A DNA stretch of 64,000 bases. Source: Alphaproteobacteria bacterium. Its GTDB lineage: Bacteria; Pseudomonadota; Alphaproteobacteria; UBA8366; Aestuariispiraceae. Positions 63,651 through 64,000 of this stretch are shown here, piece after piece. The stretch covers positions 124,001-188,000 of the forward strand of contig JASJDC010000002.1 of NCBI GenBank assembly GCA_030065235.1. The letters run 5' to 3'. A program made the translations under genes and the position numbers. The notes beneath the pieces were generated by a model that saw only the letters and a program-made list of their open reading frames with translations, was not told the origin of the DNA and did not search any database. Numbering within the stretch: position 1 is the stretch's first letter; each line of letters starts with the position of its first letter.

Positions 63651-64000
63651 ATGAGCGAAGCGCTGCGAAAACCCGTGCGGGCCGACGCCGCAGAGGCGGC
63701 GGCAACGCCCGACTATTGGATCGCGCCGACCCCGGATGACGCGGCTCTGACCGAGACGGTGAGCGGGATCGATCATACCGGCGCGGCGCGCGAGATTCGG
63801 GTGGTGGTCGAGCGGCCCATGACCTTGTTCCTCAATCGCCAGGAAATCGTCACAACCATGACCATCGGAGACCATCCGGCCTACTTGGCGGTCGGGTTTC
63901 TGGTGAACCAGAACATGTTGGGGCCCGAGGATGAGATTCTCTCGGTCGATGTCGATGACGATGTCGGCGCGGTGATCGTCCGCACCGCCCGCGAGACAGA
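63651..64000 (+). CDS. fdhD: Formate dehydrogenase accessory sulfurtransferase FdhD (3' truncated by window edge)
   Basis: The first 116 codons of a gene starting at 63651 and running off the window. The family-typical stretch VERPMTLFLNRQEIVTTMTIGDHPAYLAVGFLVNQNML (in parts EIVTTMTIGDHPAYLAVGFL, NQNML) is clear. FdhD transfers sulfur to the molybdenum cofactor of formate dehydrogenase; its cysteine loop lies beyond the visible part. The divergent moaA is 130 bases upstream. An fdh structural gene may follow outside the window. Confidence 0.9.
   Translation, partial: MSEALRKPVRADAAEAAATPDYWIAPTPDDAALTETVSGIDHTGAAREIRVVVERPMTLFLNRQEIVTTMTIGDHPAYLAVGFLVNQNMLGPEDEILSVDVDDDVGAVIVRTARET

Overview
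The window is a gene-dense, GC-rich (about 60% or more by eye) chromosomal segment with about 62 protein genes, very short intergenic gaps and many 1-4 nt start/stop overlaps. Gene content points to a heterotrophic alphaproteobacterium, probably marine or soil: an iscR/suf iron-sulfur locus with two Rrf2 regulators, a DctPQM TRAP transporter, a soluble MCP of a type common in Rhodospirillales-like bacteria, and a trimethylamine-methyltransferase/corrinoid/tetrahydrofolate system. I saw no rRNA, tRNA, CRISPR, transposase or prophage gene.

Layout. 1-3.1 kb: end of an AsmA-like envelope protein, then tyrS and an alpha/beta hydrolase. 3.4-13 kb: sulfur and iron-sulfur block: cysE, iscR, a NifS/IscS desulfurase, an adrenodoxin-type ferredoxin, a second Rrf2 regulator, then sufBCDS, a SufT-like gene and sufA, closed by a hairpin terminator. 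13.2-15.3 kb: a large cytoplasmic chemoreceptor. 15.3-20.2 kb (minus): dctPQM followed directly by a PfkB kinase and a pseudouridine-5'-phosphate glycosidase. 20.4-29.7 kb (plus): a tightly packed catabolic operon: GntR/UTRA regulator, aconitase-like large and small subunits, an isocitrate-lyase-superfamily lyase, HyuB/HyuA, an isochorismatase-fold hydrolase and an FAD oxidoreductase. A perfect palindrome lies between the divergent dctP and gntR genes. Its substrate is unknown; this block is the best candidate for an undescribed pathway. 29.7-32.7 kb (minus): tauE/safE, PfkB kinase, HisC-like aminotransferase.

33.8-51.1 kb is dominated by one-carbon chemistry in several transcription units: corrinoid protein + DUF1638 + PF13769 small protein (plus); fhs (minus); mttB with a GlxA-type regulator (plus); and methyl-THF:corrinoid methyltransferase + corrinoid-activating ASKHA ferredoxin + metF (minus). 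A methyl group would pass from a quaternary or tertiary amine through the corrinoid protein to THF, be oxidised by MetF run in reverse and leave as formate or formyl-THF; moaA and fdhD at the right edge fit a molybdenum formate dehydrogenase. Interspersed are GSCFA and phytanoyl-CoA dioxygenase genes, two unrelated arsenate reductases, an aquaporin and a DMT transporter.

51.4-58.9 kb: a LuxR-type regulator with a degenerate receiver, a Zur-type zinc ABC cluster (permease, ATPase, His-rich DUF2796 protein, DUF3299 protein, with a candidate Zur box) and a 1048-residue degenerate ABC exporter/cNMP-binding fusion. 59.1-64 kb: manC-type bifunctional mannose enzyme, NAD kinase, two small unknowns, moaA and the start of fdhD. 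Starts in several entries were moved inward from the longest possible frame on the basis of ribosome-binding sites, overlap with the upstream stop, or where family homology begins.
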